From Coprenecus sp949297365 (lineage in GTDB: Bacteria; Bacteroidota; Bacteroidia; Bacteroidales; UBA932): DNA of 64,000 bases. The notes beneath the pieces were generated by a model, which ran no database searches, was not told the origin of the DNA, and saw only the letters and a list, made by a program, of their open reading frames with translations. The DNA lies in NCBI GenBank assembly GCA_963931055.1, contig OZ006987.1, positions 1,364,001-1,428,000 on the forward strand, read 5' to 3'. This document shows positions 41,744 to 49,772 of this stretch, piece after piece; the stretch's first letter is position 1; each line of letters begins with the position of its first letter. The translations under genes and the position numbers were made by a program.

Positions 41744-42415
41744 TCAGTGCTGGAGGCGGTTGAAGAGGATGCCGACGTAGAGCCGGAGACCGCTGGAGAA
41801 GTCGCTCTGGCGGCAGGTGACGTTGAGAAGCCAGTCGGCCTTGACTACCAGGCTGAGTTTGGGAGTAAGGGATACCTCCATGCCGGCGAAAGGGGCTATG
41901 GCCATGAATGTATATCTGTGCATGGCCGCCTGAGGCTCGGTGACGAAGTCATCTGTAGAGCCTTCGGCTATGATGTGGTTCTTCACTCCGCCTCCTCCTG
42001 CCAGGCAGCCTATGAATGGATGTACACGGCCCTTGCTGCGGTGGATGTAATCCACGAGCAGTCCGCCCCATCCGGTGTGCGAGTAGGACGGGGAGGGCCG
42101 GTAGGAGACATTGGAACTGTGACCTTCGGCTCCTATGCGTATCATGTCAGTGGATGTGCCGAACGCGAACTTGACGTGACCGCCGATGCCGGTGGCCCCG
42201 CCTTTGATCTGCATGGTTACGGGTTCCGTACCGCTGCCGCTGTGCAGTTGAAACCGGCCGCTCTGTATGTAGCCGCTGTGCAGCATCATGCCCCCCGTGT
42301 AGCCCCGGAAACGGAATGCGGAACTGTCGGCCTTATCGGATGCCAGAGTATTCAAGGGTATGATTGAAAGTATGGCCGCCATGACGGCAGCGGTCAGCAG
42401 TGCTCTCATCTTCAT
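41744..42415 (-). CDS. Outer-membrane beta-barrel protein
   Basis: A 223-residue secreted protein (signal peptide MRALLTAAVMAAILSIIPLN, cleavage near LAS). The mature part has Gly- and aromatic-rich strands (GYTGGMMLHSGYIQSG, GIGGHVKFAFG, APFAGMEVSLTPKLSLVVKA) and ends LRLYVGILFNRLQH, as in OmpW/OmpX-size barrels. No characterised relative is recognised. It is the last gene before the repeats of the ATPase and lies 31 bp downstream of the LuxR-type gene, so it may belong to that unit. Confidence 0.72.
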   Translation of the reverse strand: MKMRALLTAAVMAAILSIIPLNTLASDKADSSAFRFRGYTGGMMLHSGYIQSGRFQLHSGSGTEPVTMQIKGGATGIGGHVKFAFGTSTDMIRIGAEGHSSNVSYRPSPSYSHTGWGGLLVDYIHRSKGRVHPFIGCLAGGGGVKNHIIAEGSTDDFVTEPQAAMHRYTFMAIAPFAGMEVSLTPKLSLVVKADWLLNVTCRQSDFSSGLRLYVGILFNRLQH

Positions 42416-42446
42416 GCGGAATTTGCCGCGAAGATAGCAAAATTCC

Positions 42447-43052
42447 CTATTCCATCGCGGCCGGGTCGATGAGGTTGTTGAGGAGGGCGTAGACTGTGAG
42501 GCCGGCTACGGTCTTGATGCCGGTCTTGCGGGTGATGTTCTTGCGGTGGGTGATGACGGTGTATATCGAGATATGGTAGCGGTCGGCTATCTCCTTGTTG
42601 AGCATACCCCGGGCCACGCATACCAGTATCTCCTTCTCACGGGCGGACAGCTCTTCCCGACTGTCTGCCGGTGACTTGCCGGAGGTGTGTGTCAGGGAGT
42701 TGCGGAGCTTGCTGATGACGGCTGCGGGGCTATCGTATATGCTGATGGTCTCGTCGTAGTTCTTCATGGCCTCGTCGTCCGGCAGGACAGTGGGCGCTGC
42801 TACCACGGCGGCATCGGTCAGGTCTGATATGCGGCTGCGTCCCAGCGGTCTGGAGGCATAGTCGAAGATGACCGGGTCCACTATGACGATGTCGGCCATG
42901 CTGTCCCGTACCGTGGCCTCGTTCTCGCGGGAGAGGTCGGTCAGGACCGTCTCGATGACAAATCCCCCGTGCTCCTCCAGGATGCCGGCTATACCGCGTG
43001 CGATGATGCGCGAGGGGGTGATGAGCAATATTTTCTTCTTCGTTACTGACAT
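42447..43052 (-). CDS. LuxR/NarL-type regulator with degenerate receiver domain
   Basis: A 201-residue regulator. The C-terminal LuxR helix-turn-helix is clear (LSAREKEILVCVARGMLNKE then IADRYHISIYTVITHRKNI). The N-terminal part has the receiver fold, with IVIVDPVIF at the phospho-acceptor strand. The usual acidic pair after strand 1 is missing (ILLITPSRI), so phosphorylation is doubtful. Its ATG lies inside the hemerythrin gene (10-bp overlap), so the two are translated together. It may respond to oxygen or nitric oxide sensed by the hemerythrin partner (inference). Confidence 0.88.
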   Translation of the reverse strand: MSVTKKKILLITPSRIIARGIAGILEEHGGFVIETVLTDLSRENEATVRDSMADIVIVDPVIFDYASRPLGRSRISDLTDAAVVAAPTVLPDDEAMKNYDETISIYDSPAAVISKLRNSLTHTSGKSPADSREELSAREKEILVCVARGMLNKEIADRYHISIYTVITHRKNITRKTGIKTVAGLTVYALLNNLIDPAAME

Positions 43053-43720
43053 TTCTCTTCCAGTCTGTTTACCATGGGGATTAGTATGGAGTTTTCGATC
43101 ATGGTGTGTTTCTCAAGGTCGGCCTCCAGGGTGCAGAGCCGCGAGAGGGCACGGATGGCCGCGACCGTGTCGCACACCGGCGGAAGGTACTTCATGACGA
43201 TATTCCTCAGGTCGTTGAGCTTCTCATCTATGTTGTTGTGGTTTTCCTCAAATGTCTCCATGCTGTAGCCCTCCACGCTCTGTCCGCCGGCCACGGAACG
43301 CACGTATGGAAAGACGATGTCCTCCTCGTAGGCGAAATGATTCTCCACCTCTTTCCTGTATTCCGAGAAGAAGCGCATGATGACGTCCTTCTGCATCGCC
43401 GTGCATGGTCTGAGCAGTTCCTCGAACAGATTGTCCAGCTCTTTCAACTGGTGGTCGAGGTAGTAGGAGTGCGAGGCGTGCAGGTACCGGACCAGGTCAA
43501 TGGCCGAGGCGGCCGTCATCATCTCCGTCGTGGGGACATATCCCTCGGTGGCGTACACGTTGGCTATGAGAAGAAAGGTATCGCAGTTGACCCCGCTCTC
43601 GCGGCAGGTCTCCTCGACGGTCTTCTCCCCGAAGCCCAGCCTGATGCCCAGGCGGTAGATGACGGTCAGCAGTCTGTAGTCTATGCCGAGCAGGTCGGCC
43701 ATTTTCATATTCTTTCTCAT
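43043..43720 (-). CDS. Hemerythrin-domain protein (ScdA/RIC-like)
   Basis: A 225-residue non-haem di-iron protein. The iron ligands are visible in order as HASHSYYLDHQL, ENHFAYEEDIVFPYV, ENHNNIDEKL and EKHTMIENSILIPMV. The N-terminal 70 residues resemble the short domain preceding hemerythrin in ScdA/YtfE-type iron-sulfur repair proteins, but without its usual CCxG pair. Possible roles are oxygen or NO sensing, or iron-sulfur repair. It heads a unit with the overlapping LuxR-type regulator. Upstream are two possible promoters and a leader hairpin. Confidence 0.9.
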   Translation of the reverse strand: MRKNMKMADLLGIDYRLLTVIYRLGIRLGFGEKTVEETCRESGVNCDTFLLIANVYATEGYVPTTEMMTAASAIDLVRYLHASHSYYLDHQLKELDNLFEELLRPCTAMQKDVIMRFFSEYRKEVENHFAYEEDIVFPYVRSVAGGQSVEGYSMETFEENHNNIDEKLNDLRNIVMKYLPPVCDTVAAIRALSRLCTLEADLEKHTMIENSILIPMVNRLEEKCQ

Positions 43721-43736
43721 TGTTCAGTATTTTCCA

Positions 43737-43744
43737 CAAATATA
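43737..43744 (-). promoter_or_regulatory. Proximal -7 element of the hemerythrin gene
   Basis: TATATTTG on the minus strand, 16 bp before the ATG at 43720. No -33 element at the proper distance. Confidence 0.4.
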
Positions 43745-43759
43745 GTGATTTCATTTCAT

Positions 43760-43814
43760 CGGAAAAGAGAACGGACCCCGAGGCCTGTCGCAGGTAAAGG
43801 GTCCGTGATATCTT
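43760..43814 (-). ncRNA. Candidate small RNA or leader hairpin upstream of hemerythrin
   Basis: On the minus strand the segment after the distal promoter forms a hairpin, ACGGACCC paired with GGGTCCGT (about 43806-43813 and 43771-43778), with a smaller CCTGCGACAGG hairpin inside, then TCTCTTTTC. This looks like an intrinsic terminator about 70 nt after the predicted start. It could end a short RNA or act as an attenuator for the hemerythrin gene. No known RNA family is recognised. Confidence 0.35.
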
Positions 43815-43849
43815 GAAATAACAACACTACATTATGGATATAACGGGTG

Positions 43850-43881
43850 CAAAGGTACGGTCCTGTCTCATGCCCGTCAAT
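43850..43881 (-). promoter_or_regulatory. Distal promoter upstream of the hemerythrin gene
   Basis: On the minus strand ATTG (43878-43881), a 20-bp spacer and TACCTTTG (43850-43857), one change from consensus. It would transcribe the leader hairpin at 43760-43814 and perhaps the hemerythrin gene. Confidence 0.6.
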
Positions 43882-43939
43882 CCTAATAAGTGGCTATTCG
43901 TTCCAAGTCCGTTCCCCCTTTGTAGGTATTCTGCCGGTG

Positions 43940-46510
43940 TCAGAGCAGCAGGAGGGCGATGCGGTAGACGATGAAGGCGACGACCCAGGCCAGAGCGATG
44001 GTGTAGACGGCTGAGTAAATGGCCCATTTCCAGCCGCCGCTCTCGTTCTTGATGGCTACGAACGTGGCGATGCACGGGAAGTAGAGCAGGACGAATACCA
44101 TGAAGGCAAGGGCTGCTGCCGGAGTGGTGGTCCGGGCCAGGGCGTTCTGCAGCATGGTGTCACCGGATACGTTTTCGGTTTCAGATCCGGCGGTCACAGC
44201 ATCGGTTTTATCGGTTGCGTCGGCAATATCGGCGGAGGCTGTGCCCGGATCACTGTCGGCTGAGGGGAAGCGGTCGTACTCACCGCTGTAGAGTACGCCC
44301 ATGGTGCTGACCACGAGTTCCTTGGCGGCCACTCCGGAGATGATGCCCACGCCCATTTTCCAGTCGAAGCCCAGGGGTTCCAGTACAGGCTCTATGGTCT
44401 TGCCTATCATGCCGATGTAGGAGTTCTCCTGCTGCTCGGCCGGGGTAGAGTACCTGTCATGGTGGGGAAAATATCCCAGGAACCAGATGATGATGGATGC
44501 CACGAGTATGATGCCGGCCATCTTGTGCAGGTACTGCTTGCCTTTCTCCCAGGTGTGACGGAAGACTGACTTGGAGGTCGGAACGCGGTAGGGCGGCAGC
44601 TCCATGACGAAGGGCAGGTTGTCGTCCTTGATGAAGCGGCTCATGATCTTGGCCGAGATGATGGCCATGATGATGCCCAGTGCGTAGAGTCCCAGCAATA
44701 CCAGCGAGCCCTGTCTGGGAAAGAATGCCCCGGCAACCAGTATGTACACCGGCAGACGGCCCGCGCAGGACATCATGGGGATGATGAGCATGGTTATCAG
44801 GCGGCTCTTGCGGTTCTCTATGGTACGGGTGGCCATGATGGCCGGCACATTGCAGCCGAAGCCCATGATCATCGGGATGAACGACTTTCCGTGCAGGCCT
44901 ATCCTGTGCATCAGCTTGTCCATGATGAAAGCGGCCCTGGCCATATAGCCCGAGTCCTCCAGCAGGGAGATGAACAGATATAGTATCAGGATGTTGGGCA
45001 GGAATACCAGTACGCTTCCCACTCCGCCGATGATGCCGTCCACTATCAGGTCCTTCAGCATACCCTCCGGCATGGTGGTGGCCACGAAGGCCCCGAACTG
45101 CTCCACCAGCCACTCAATCCACTGCATCGGATAGTCCCCGAGGCGGAATGTGGCCTCGAATATGATATACAGCAGCAGGATGAATATCGGGAAAGCTGCC
45201 CAGCGGTTGGTGACCACCGCGTCTATCTTGTCGGTGATGGTGTGCTTCTTCCTGACTTCGGCCGGAGTATATGTCTCTTTCAATGCTCCCTGGACAAATG
45301 CGTACTTTGCATCCACGATGGCCGATTCGGCGTTGGTGCCGCCCAGCAGACTCTCTATGCGCTTGTTCTCCTCGAAGCGGGCCGCGATGATCTCATCGTG
45401 GTTGGGCAGGGCCTCCACCGTCTTTTCCACGTCGGAGTCATTCTCCAGATACTTGATGGCCAGCCAGCGGGTGGAGTAGTGGGTGCGGATGTCCTCATTC
45501 TTCCATATCAGGTGCTGGATGCGGTCGATGCTGGTCTCCAGTTCCTGTCCGTGGTTGATGTGGATATGACGGGCTACGGTAGGATCGTTGTTCTCGTAGA
45601 CGTGTATGACTGTGTCGAACAGCCGGTCTATGCCCTTGCCGCTGCGGCTCACCGTAGGGATTACGGGCATACCGAGCAGATGTCCCAGGGTGACAGTATC
45701 CAGCCTGTCCCCTTTGGACTCCAACTCGTCGTACATATTCAGGGCCATCACCACGCGGAGGTTCATGTCGATGATCTGGGCGGTCAGGTAGAGGTTCCTC
45801 TCCAGATTGGATGCGTCCACCACATTGATGACCACGTCGGGTATGTTGTCTATCAGGTTCTTACGGACATACAACTCTTCGGGACTGTAGGCCGACAGGG
45901 AGTAGGTGCCGGGCAGGTCCACCAGTACGAACTGGTAGCCTTTATATTCAAAATGCCCCTCTTTTGCGTCAACTGTGACACCGCTGTAATTGCCGACATG
46001 CTCGTGTGAGCCGGAGGCGACATTGAACAGGGAGGTCTTGCCGCAGTTGGGATTGCCCACCAGGGCGACGCGGACGATGTGGCGGCGCTCCTCGGCCAGT
46101 TCCCTCATCTTCCTGTCCAGAGCTTCAGCATCGCCGCATCCAGTCTCGTTCCGGCTCAGATTGCCGGATCCGGCATCGGATTCTGCGACAGCATCATGCA
46201 TTGCCGCATGACCTGCATCTGACGTGTCTGCATTGCCGGAAACCGCTGTTTTTGCTGTTTCCGCAGCCTCCTGAGCCCTGGCCTCGCTCTCGCTGATGAC
46301 CTCTATCTCCTCGGCCTCTTCCCGGCGCAGGGATATCTTGTAACCTATTATCTCGTACTCTATGGGGTCCTTAAGCGGGGCGTTGAGCACGACCCTGACC
46401 TCCTTGCCCTTGATGAATCCCATCTCGGTGATGCGCTTGCGGAAGGAGCCGTGGCCGCTTACCTTGACTATGATGCCTCTTTCGCCTGTCTTTAAATCCG
46501 ATAATCTCAT
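43940..46510 (-). CDS. feoB: Ferrous iron transport protein FeoA-FeoB fusion
   Basis: Inner-membrane Fe(II) importer. The start is ATG 46510 (MRLSDLKTGERGIIVKVSGH); the frame runs 148 codons further upstream only because the tandem repeats there lack stops. Residues 1-75 are a FeoA domain. An acidic linker follows, then a G protein domain from about 145 (GNPNCGKTSLFN, DLPGTYSLSAYS, ALNMYDE). The membrane part has two Gate motifs with the paired cysteines GFGCNVPAIMATR and PMMSCAGRLPVY. A 40-residue low-complexity insert lies near the C-terminus. The FeoA fusion is usual in Bacteroidota. The total is 856 residues. Confidence 0.96.
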   Translation of the reverse strand: MRLSDLKTGERGIIVKVSGHGSFRKRITEMGFIKGKEVRVVLNAPLKDPIEYEIIGYKISLRREEAEEIEVISESEARAQEAAETAKTAVSGNADTSDAGHAAMHDAVAESDAGSGNLSRNETGCGDAEALDRKMRELAEERRHIVRVALVGNPNCGKTSLFNVASGSHEHVGNYSGVTVDAKEGHFEYKGYQFVLVDLPGTYSLSAYSPEELYVRKNLIDNIPDVVINVVDASNLERNLYLTAQIIDMNLRVVMALNMYDELESKGDRLDTVTLGHLLGMPVIPTVSRSGKGIDRLFDTVIHVYENNDPTVARHIHINHGQELETSIDRIQHLIWKNEDIRTHYSTRWLAIKYLENDSDVEKTVEALPNHDEIIAARFEENKRIESLLGGTNAESAIVDAKYAFVQGALKETYTPAEVRKKHTITDKIDAVVTNRWAAFPIFILLLYIIFEATFRLGDYPMQWIEWLVEQFGAFVATTMPEGMLKDLIVDGIIGGVGSVLVFLPNILILYLFISLLEDSGYMARAAFIMDKLMHRIGLHGKSFIPMIMGFGCNVPAIMATRTIENRKSRLITMLIIPMMSCAGRLPVYILVAGAFFPRQGSLVLLGLYALGIIMAIISAKIMSRFIKDDNLPFVMELPPYRVPTSKSVFRHTWEKGKQYLHKMAGIILVASIIIWFLGYFPHHDRYSTPAEQQENSYIGMIGKTIEPVLEPLGFDWKMGVGIISGVAAKELVVSTMGVLYSGEYDRFPSADSDPGTASADIADATDKTDAVTAGSETENVSGDTMLQNALARTTTPAAALAFMVFVLLYFPCIATFVAIKNESGGWKWAIYSAVYTIALAWVVAFIVYRIALLLL

Positions 46511-46537
46511 AATGGTTCCGCTCGAAATTCCAACAGG

Positions 46538-46569
46538 CAAAAATACCACACTTTTCCGACCGGTGCAAT
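46538..46569 (-). promoter_or_regulatory. Promoter of feoAB
   Basis: On the minus strand ATTG (46566-46569), a 20-bp spacer and TATTTTTG (46538-46545), one change from consensus. It lies 27 bp before the feoAB ATG. No convincing Fur box was recognised by eye. Confidence 0.65.
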
Positions 46570-46603
46570 ACCAATTAGTAGCGATGCCGCCCTGTTGGTC
46601 AGG

Positions 46604-46790
46604 TCTGCTCTCGGCTTCTGCGTAATTTGGACTTCGTCCACATATACTGTTGCGCCTCGGCAAAGCAAATCGAATAAATTCATTTGCTCTGCTCTCGGCT
46701 TCTGCGCAATTTGGACTTCGTCCACATATACTGTTGCGCCTCGGCAAAGCAAATCGAATAAATTCATTTGCTCTGCTCTCGGCTTCTGCG
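46604..46790. repeat. 84-bp tandem repeat between feoAB and rnr
   Basis: Two complete units (46604-46687 and 46688-46771) and the first 19 bp of a third (46772-46790), almost identical. Each unit starts TCTGCTCTCGGCTTCTGCG and ends CATTTGC. Since 84 is a multiple of three and no stop occurs, the minus-strand frame stays open through all copies, giving a false extension of feoAB. The third, partial unit supplies the spacer of the rnr promoter. Confidence 0.92.
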
Positions 46791-46798
46791 TATATTTG
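46767..46798 (+). promoter_or_regulatory. Promoter of rnr
   Basis: TTTG (46767-46770), exactly 20 bp, and TATATTTG (46791-46798) are a perfect match to consensus, 23 bp before the rnr ATG. TTTG is the end of the second 84-bp unit and the spacer is the start of the third. At the same point in the upstream units the -7 position reads TAATTTGG or CAATTTGG, which is off consensus. Confidence 0.85.
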
Positions 46799-46821
46799 CC
46801 ATTTGATATAGAATAAAGTAT

Positions 46822-49026
46822 ATGAGTAGAAAGAAAAGACCGTCTTCCCGTCCCCGCAGCAGGCGTGACAGGGACCAGTCGCCTGAGAGCAAGGCGATAA
46901 AGAAAGAGATGAATCTGAAGAAAAAAGAGCGTGGGGGAGGAAAGAGAAAGTCAAAGGGCAAGAAAGAGCGTTTCAACAAGGAGGAACTGACCGGTACGGT
47001 GAGCATGACCCGCGAGGGCTACGGCTTTGTGGAGGTGCCGGACAGGGACAATGATGTGTTCGTGCCTCAGCACAAGATGCGCGGGGCTCTCAACGGCGAT
47101 ATAGTCAAGGTGCTGACGACCAAGGCCAAGGGTGTCGGTGCAGACGGCAAGCCCAAGCGTATCGAGGGCGAGATCATCACTGTGCTTGAGCGATCTTCCA
47201 AGCCTCATATCGGGGTGCTGCAGATATCCCGCGGCGAGGTCTGGCTGATCATGGAGAGCCGCAATATGCCCTACGATATCAGCATACCTCTCAAGGAGAT
47301 AGACCGCTGGTTCGGAGAGAACGGACAGCGGACCTGGAAGCCCGGCAAGGTATCGGGTCTGAAGGCCGCCGTCATCGTGACCGACTGGCCGAGGAAGGCT
47401 CCGGCCCCCACAGGCCGCATCATAGACGTACTGGGCGAGCCGGGTGCCAACGACACCGAGATGCACGCCATCCTGGCCGAGTACGGTCTTCCCTATCGCT
47501 TCGAGCCCGAGGTGGAGGCCGCAGCCGAGGCCGTGCCGGACAAGATAACCCCCAAGGACATTGCCGAGCGCAGGGACTTCCGCAAGGTGACCACATTCAC
47601 TATTGACCCTGCCGACGCAAAGGACTTTGACGACGCCCTCTCGTACCGCGAGCTCGAGGACGGCAACATAGAGGTAGGAGTGCATATCGCCGATGTGACC
47701 CACTATGTGACCCCCGGCTCCATTATCGACAAGTGCGCCTACGAGCGCGGTACCTCCGTCTACCTGGTGGACCGCACAGTACCCATGCTTCCCGAGAAGC
47801 TCTCGAACAACCTGTGCTCCCTGAGACCGGGCGAGGAAAAGCTCTGTTTCTCGGCAGTATTTGACATCACACCTACAGGAGTGGTCAAGAAGAGCTGGTT
47901 CGGCCGCACCATCATCAAGTCCGACTACCGCTTTAACTACGACGAGGCCCAGGCCGTCATCGAGACCGGCAACGGCCCGCTTGCCAAGGAGATAACCTCC
48001 CTGCACAAGATAGCCTCTATCTTGAGGAAAAAGCGTTTTACAGCAGGAGCTATTGCCTTCGAGCGGCCCGAGATGAAGGTCGAGGTGGATGAGACGGGCA
48101 AGCCGGTAAGGGTCTACGAGAAGATATCCAAGGAGGCCAACTGGCTCATCGAGGAGTTCATGCTGCTGGCCAACCGCTCTGTGGCCGAGTATGTGGGCAA
48201 GGTGCCCAAGAGCAAGAAGGCCAAGACTTTTGTTTACCGCGTACACGAGGATCCCAACGAGGAGAAGCTCGGAGTACTCCGCAAGTTCGTTCGCCTCTTC
48301 GGCTACGATTTCCCGGCTGAGCCCGGGGCAAAGGAGGACGGTCAGAAAGAAGAGCCGAAAAAGTTCCCTCAGGGAGTCAAAGTCAAGGAAATCAAGGGCA
48401 AGAACGTAGCCCAGCGCATCAACAACCTCCTGGGCAGCGTCAAGGGCCGTCCCGAGGAGGAGGCCGTAGTGATGATGGCCCTGCGCTCCATGGCCCGGGC
48501 TCATTATACCACCGACAACGTCGGCCATTACGGTCTGGCTTTCAAGTATTATACGCACTTTACGTCTCCTATCAGACGTTATCCGGATATGATGGTACAC
48601 CGCCTGCTGGCCATGTATCTGGCCGGAGTCGAGTCCCAGAACAAGGAATACTACGAGACCTGCTGCCAGTACGCTTCCCAGCGCGAGCAGATAGCTACCG
48701 AGGCCGAGCGTTCCAGCATCAAGTACAAGCTCTGCGAGTACATGCAGGACAAGGTCGGCCAGATATTCCCCGGCACCGTCTCGGGCCTGACCGAGTGGGG
48801 TCTCTATGTGGAGACCGAGCCTGACAAGGTGGAGGGCATGGTGCCCGTCAGGGACATCCCCGGCGACTTCTACCAGTTCGACGAGGAGACCTACTCCATC
48901 GTGGGCCGTTCCCGTGGCCGCCGTTTCACCATGGGTGACAAGGTATGGATCCGGGTGGTCCGTGCCTCCCTCGAACAGAAGATCATCGATTATGAACTTG
49001 TTGATGGAGAAGACCTGAAAAAGTAA
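46822..49026 (+). CDS. rnr: Ribonuclease R
   Basis: Processive 3'-5' exoribonuclease of 734 residues that degrades structured RNA. A Lys/Arg-rich N-terminus (about 1-55) is followed by cold-shock domains (TREGYGFVEVPDRDNDVFVP). The RNB catalytic domain has DPADAKDFDDALSY with the metal-binding aspartates. A C-terminal S1 domain (GTVSGLTEWGLYVETEPDKV) ends the chain. Its promoter lies at the edge of the 84-bp tandem repeat. Confidence 0.96.
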   Translation: MSRKKRPSSRPRSRRDRDQSPESKAIKKEMNLKKKERGGGKRKSKGKKERFNKEELTGTVSMTREGYGFVEVPDRDNDVFVPQHKMRGALNGDIVKVLTTKAKGVGADGKPKRIEGEIITVLERSSKPHIGVLQISRGEVWLIMESRNMPYDISIPLKEIDRWFGENGQRTWKPGKVSGLKAAVIVTDWPRKAPAPTGRIIDVLGEPGANDTEMHAILAEYGLPYRFEPEVEAAAEAVPDKITPKDIAERRDFRKVTTFTIDPADAKDFDDALSYRELEDGNIEVGVHIADVTHYVTPGSIIDKCAYERGTSVYLVDRTVPMLPEKLSNNLCSLRPGEEKLCFSAVFDITPTGVVKKSWFGRTIIKSDYRFNYDEAQAVIETGNGPLAKEITSLHKIASILRKKRFTAGAIAFERPEMKVEVDETGKPVRVYEKISKEANWLIEEFMLLANRSVAEYVGKVPKSKKAKTFVYRVHEDPNEEKLGVLRKFVRLFGYDFPAEPGAKEDGQKEEPKKFPQGVKVKEIKGKNVAQRINNLLGSVKGRPEEEAVVMMALRSMARAHYTTDNVGHYGLAFKYYTHFTSPIRRYPDMMVHRLLAMYLAGVESQNKEYYETCCQYASQREQIATEAERSSIKYKLCEYMQDKVGQIFPGTVSGLTEWGLYVETEPDKVEGMVPVRDIPGDFYQFDEETYSIVGRSRGRRFTMGDKVWIRVVRASLEQKIIDYELVDGEDLKK

Positions 49027-49102
49027 GAAGGAGCTGTGAGACAAAGGCAATGCGATGAAAGTGCATACCGGTGCCAATATTCCTGGCAACGGGCACGGCA
49101 TA

Positions 49103-49224
49103 AAATTGCAACTGATTGAACGTAAGGATGTTGTGTTTTTAAAAGGTGCCATGTCGCCGTTTCAGAATGGAACACGACACCTTCTCTAAACACAAAGTGG
49201 CTGTTTTATTGATAGTTGCAATTT
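49103..49224. repeat. Nested inverted repeats downstream of rnr
   Basis: Outer arms AAATTGCAACT (49103-49113) and AGTTGCAATTT (49214-49224) are perfect 11-bp inverted copies. Inside them TTGTGTTT (49131-49138) and AAACACAA (49188-49195) pair, with AGGTG/CACCT further in. The 122-bp unit contains no gene. It may be a decayed palindromic element. Confidence 0.5.
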
Positions 49225-49288
49225 AGACGCTTGCCCGCTTGTGTGTTTTGCGGAAACTGTAGCGGTATTTTAGCTACATTTGCGCCTT

Positions 49289-49722
49289 ATGGAATCACTT
49301 CGTGTTGCTGTTGATAAGAGGAAAGTCAGCGGAATGGGCGCGGCAAAGACCGGCGGCATCATCCTCTCCCTGGTCGGAGCCGGCTTCCTGGCAGGAGGCG
49401 ACATCCGGCTTGAGGACGGCAATGTCACCGCCGGCATTCTCTGGGCCGCGCTCTCGGTCATAGCCTACGGTACCTACATCGTCGGCGTGCGCAAGACAGC
49501 CGTCCAGAACATGCCGACCCTCCCCCTGACCGTCTACGTCATGGGCTTCGGTGCTATCTGCTTCACCCTCATCGGTATGCTCTCCGGCGGAGTCCGCTGG
49601 GTGCCCTCTCCGACGGCTTCCTCTGGGCCAATATCCTCGGCATCGCCGCCGGTATCATCCTGATCATCATCGCCGTCACCGCCGTAGTCCTCTCCGAAGG
49701 CCGGCATGGAAAGAAAGAATAG
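49289..49722 (+). pseudogene. EamA/DMT-family permease, truncated and frameshifted
   Basis: The frame from ATG 49289 reads GIILSLVGAGFLAGGDIRLE, then TAGILWAALSVIAYGTYIVG, the middle of an EamA transporter (end of the first half, start of the second). After GGVRW (about 49600) the frame must shift to read ALSDGFLWANILGIAAGIIL then IIIAVTAVVLSEGRHGKKE, ending at 49722. The first four helices and most of the second half are missing, so this is a dead gene. It lies directly upstream of the RhuM gene. Confidence 0.78.
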
Positions 49723-49742
49723 GTAAAATCAAGATTAATCAA

Positions 49743-49750
49743 TATCTTTG
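49743..49750 (+). promoter_or_regulatory. -7 element of the RhuM gene
   Basis: TATCTTTG, 22 bp before the ATG at 49773. No TTTG partner at the right distance. Confidence 0.45.
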
Positions 49751-49772
49751 AGGTAAAATGTATATGTAGATT

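Noticed and set aside
46604..46790. CRISPR array
   Set aside because: The units are contiguous 84-bp copies without unique spacers and no cas genes are present.
46511..46954. 148-codon N-terminal extension of feoAB
   Set aside because: It consists of the tandem 84-bp repeats and antisense to the rnr start; the FeoA domain begins at 46510 behind a promoter.
46951..49152. Minus-strand open frame of 733 codons
   Set aside because: Antisense to rnr, which has clear catalytic motifs on the plus strand.
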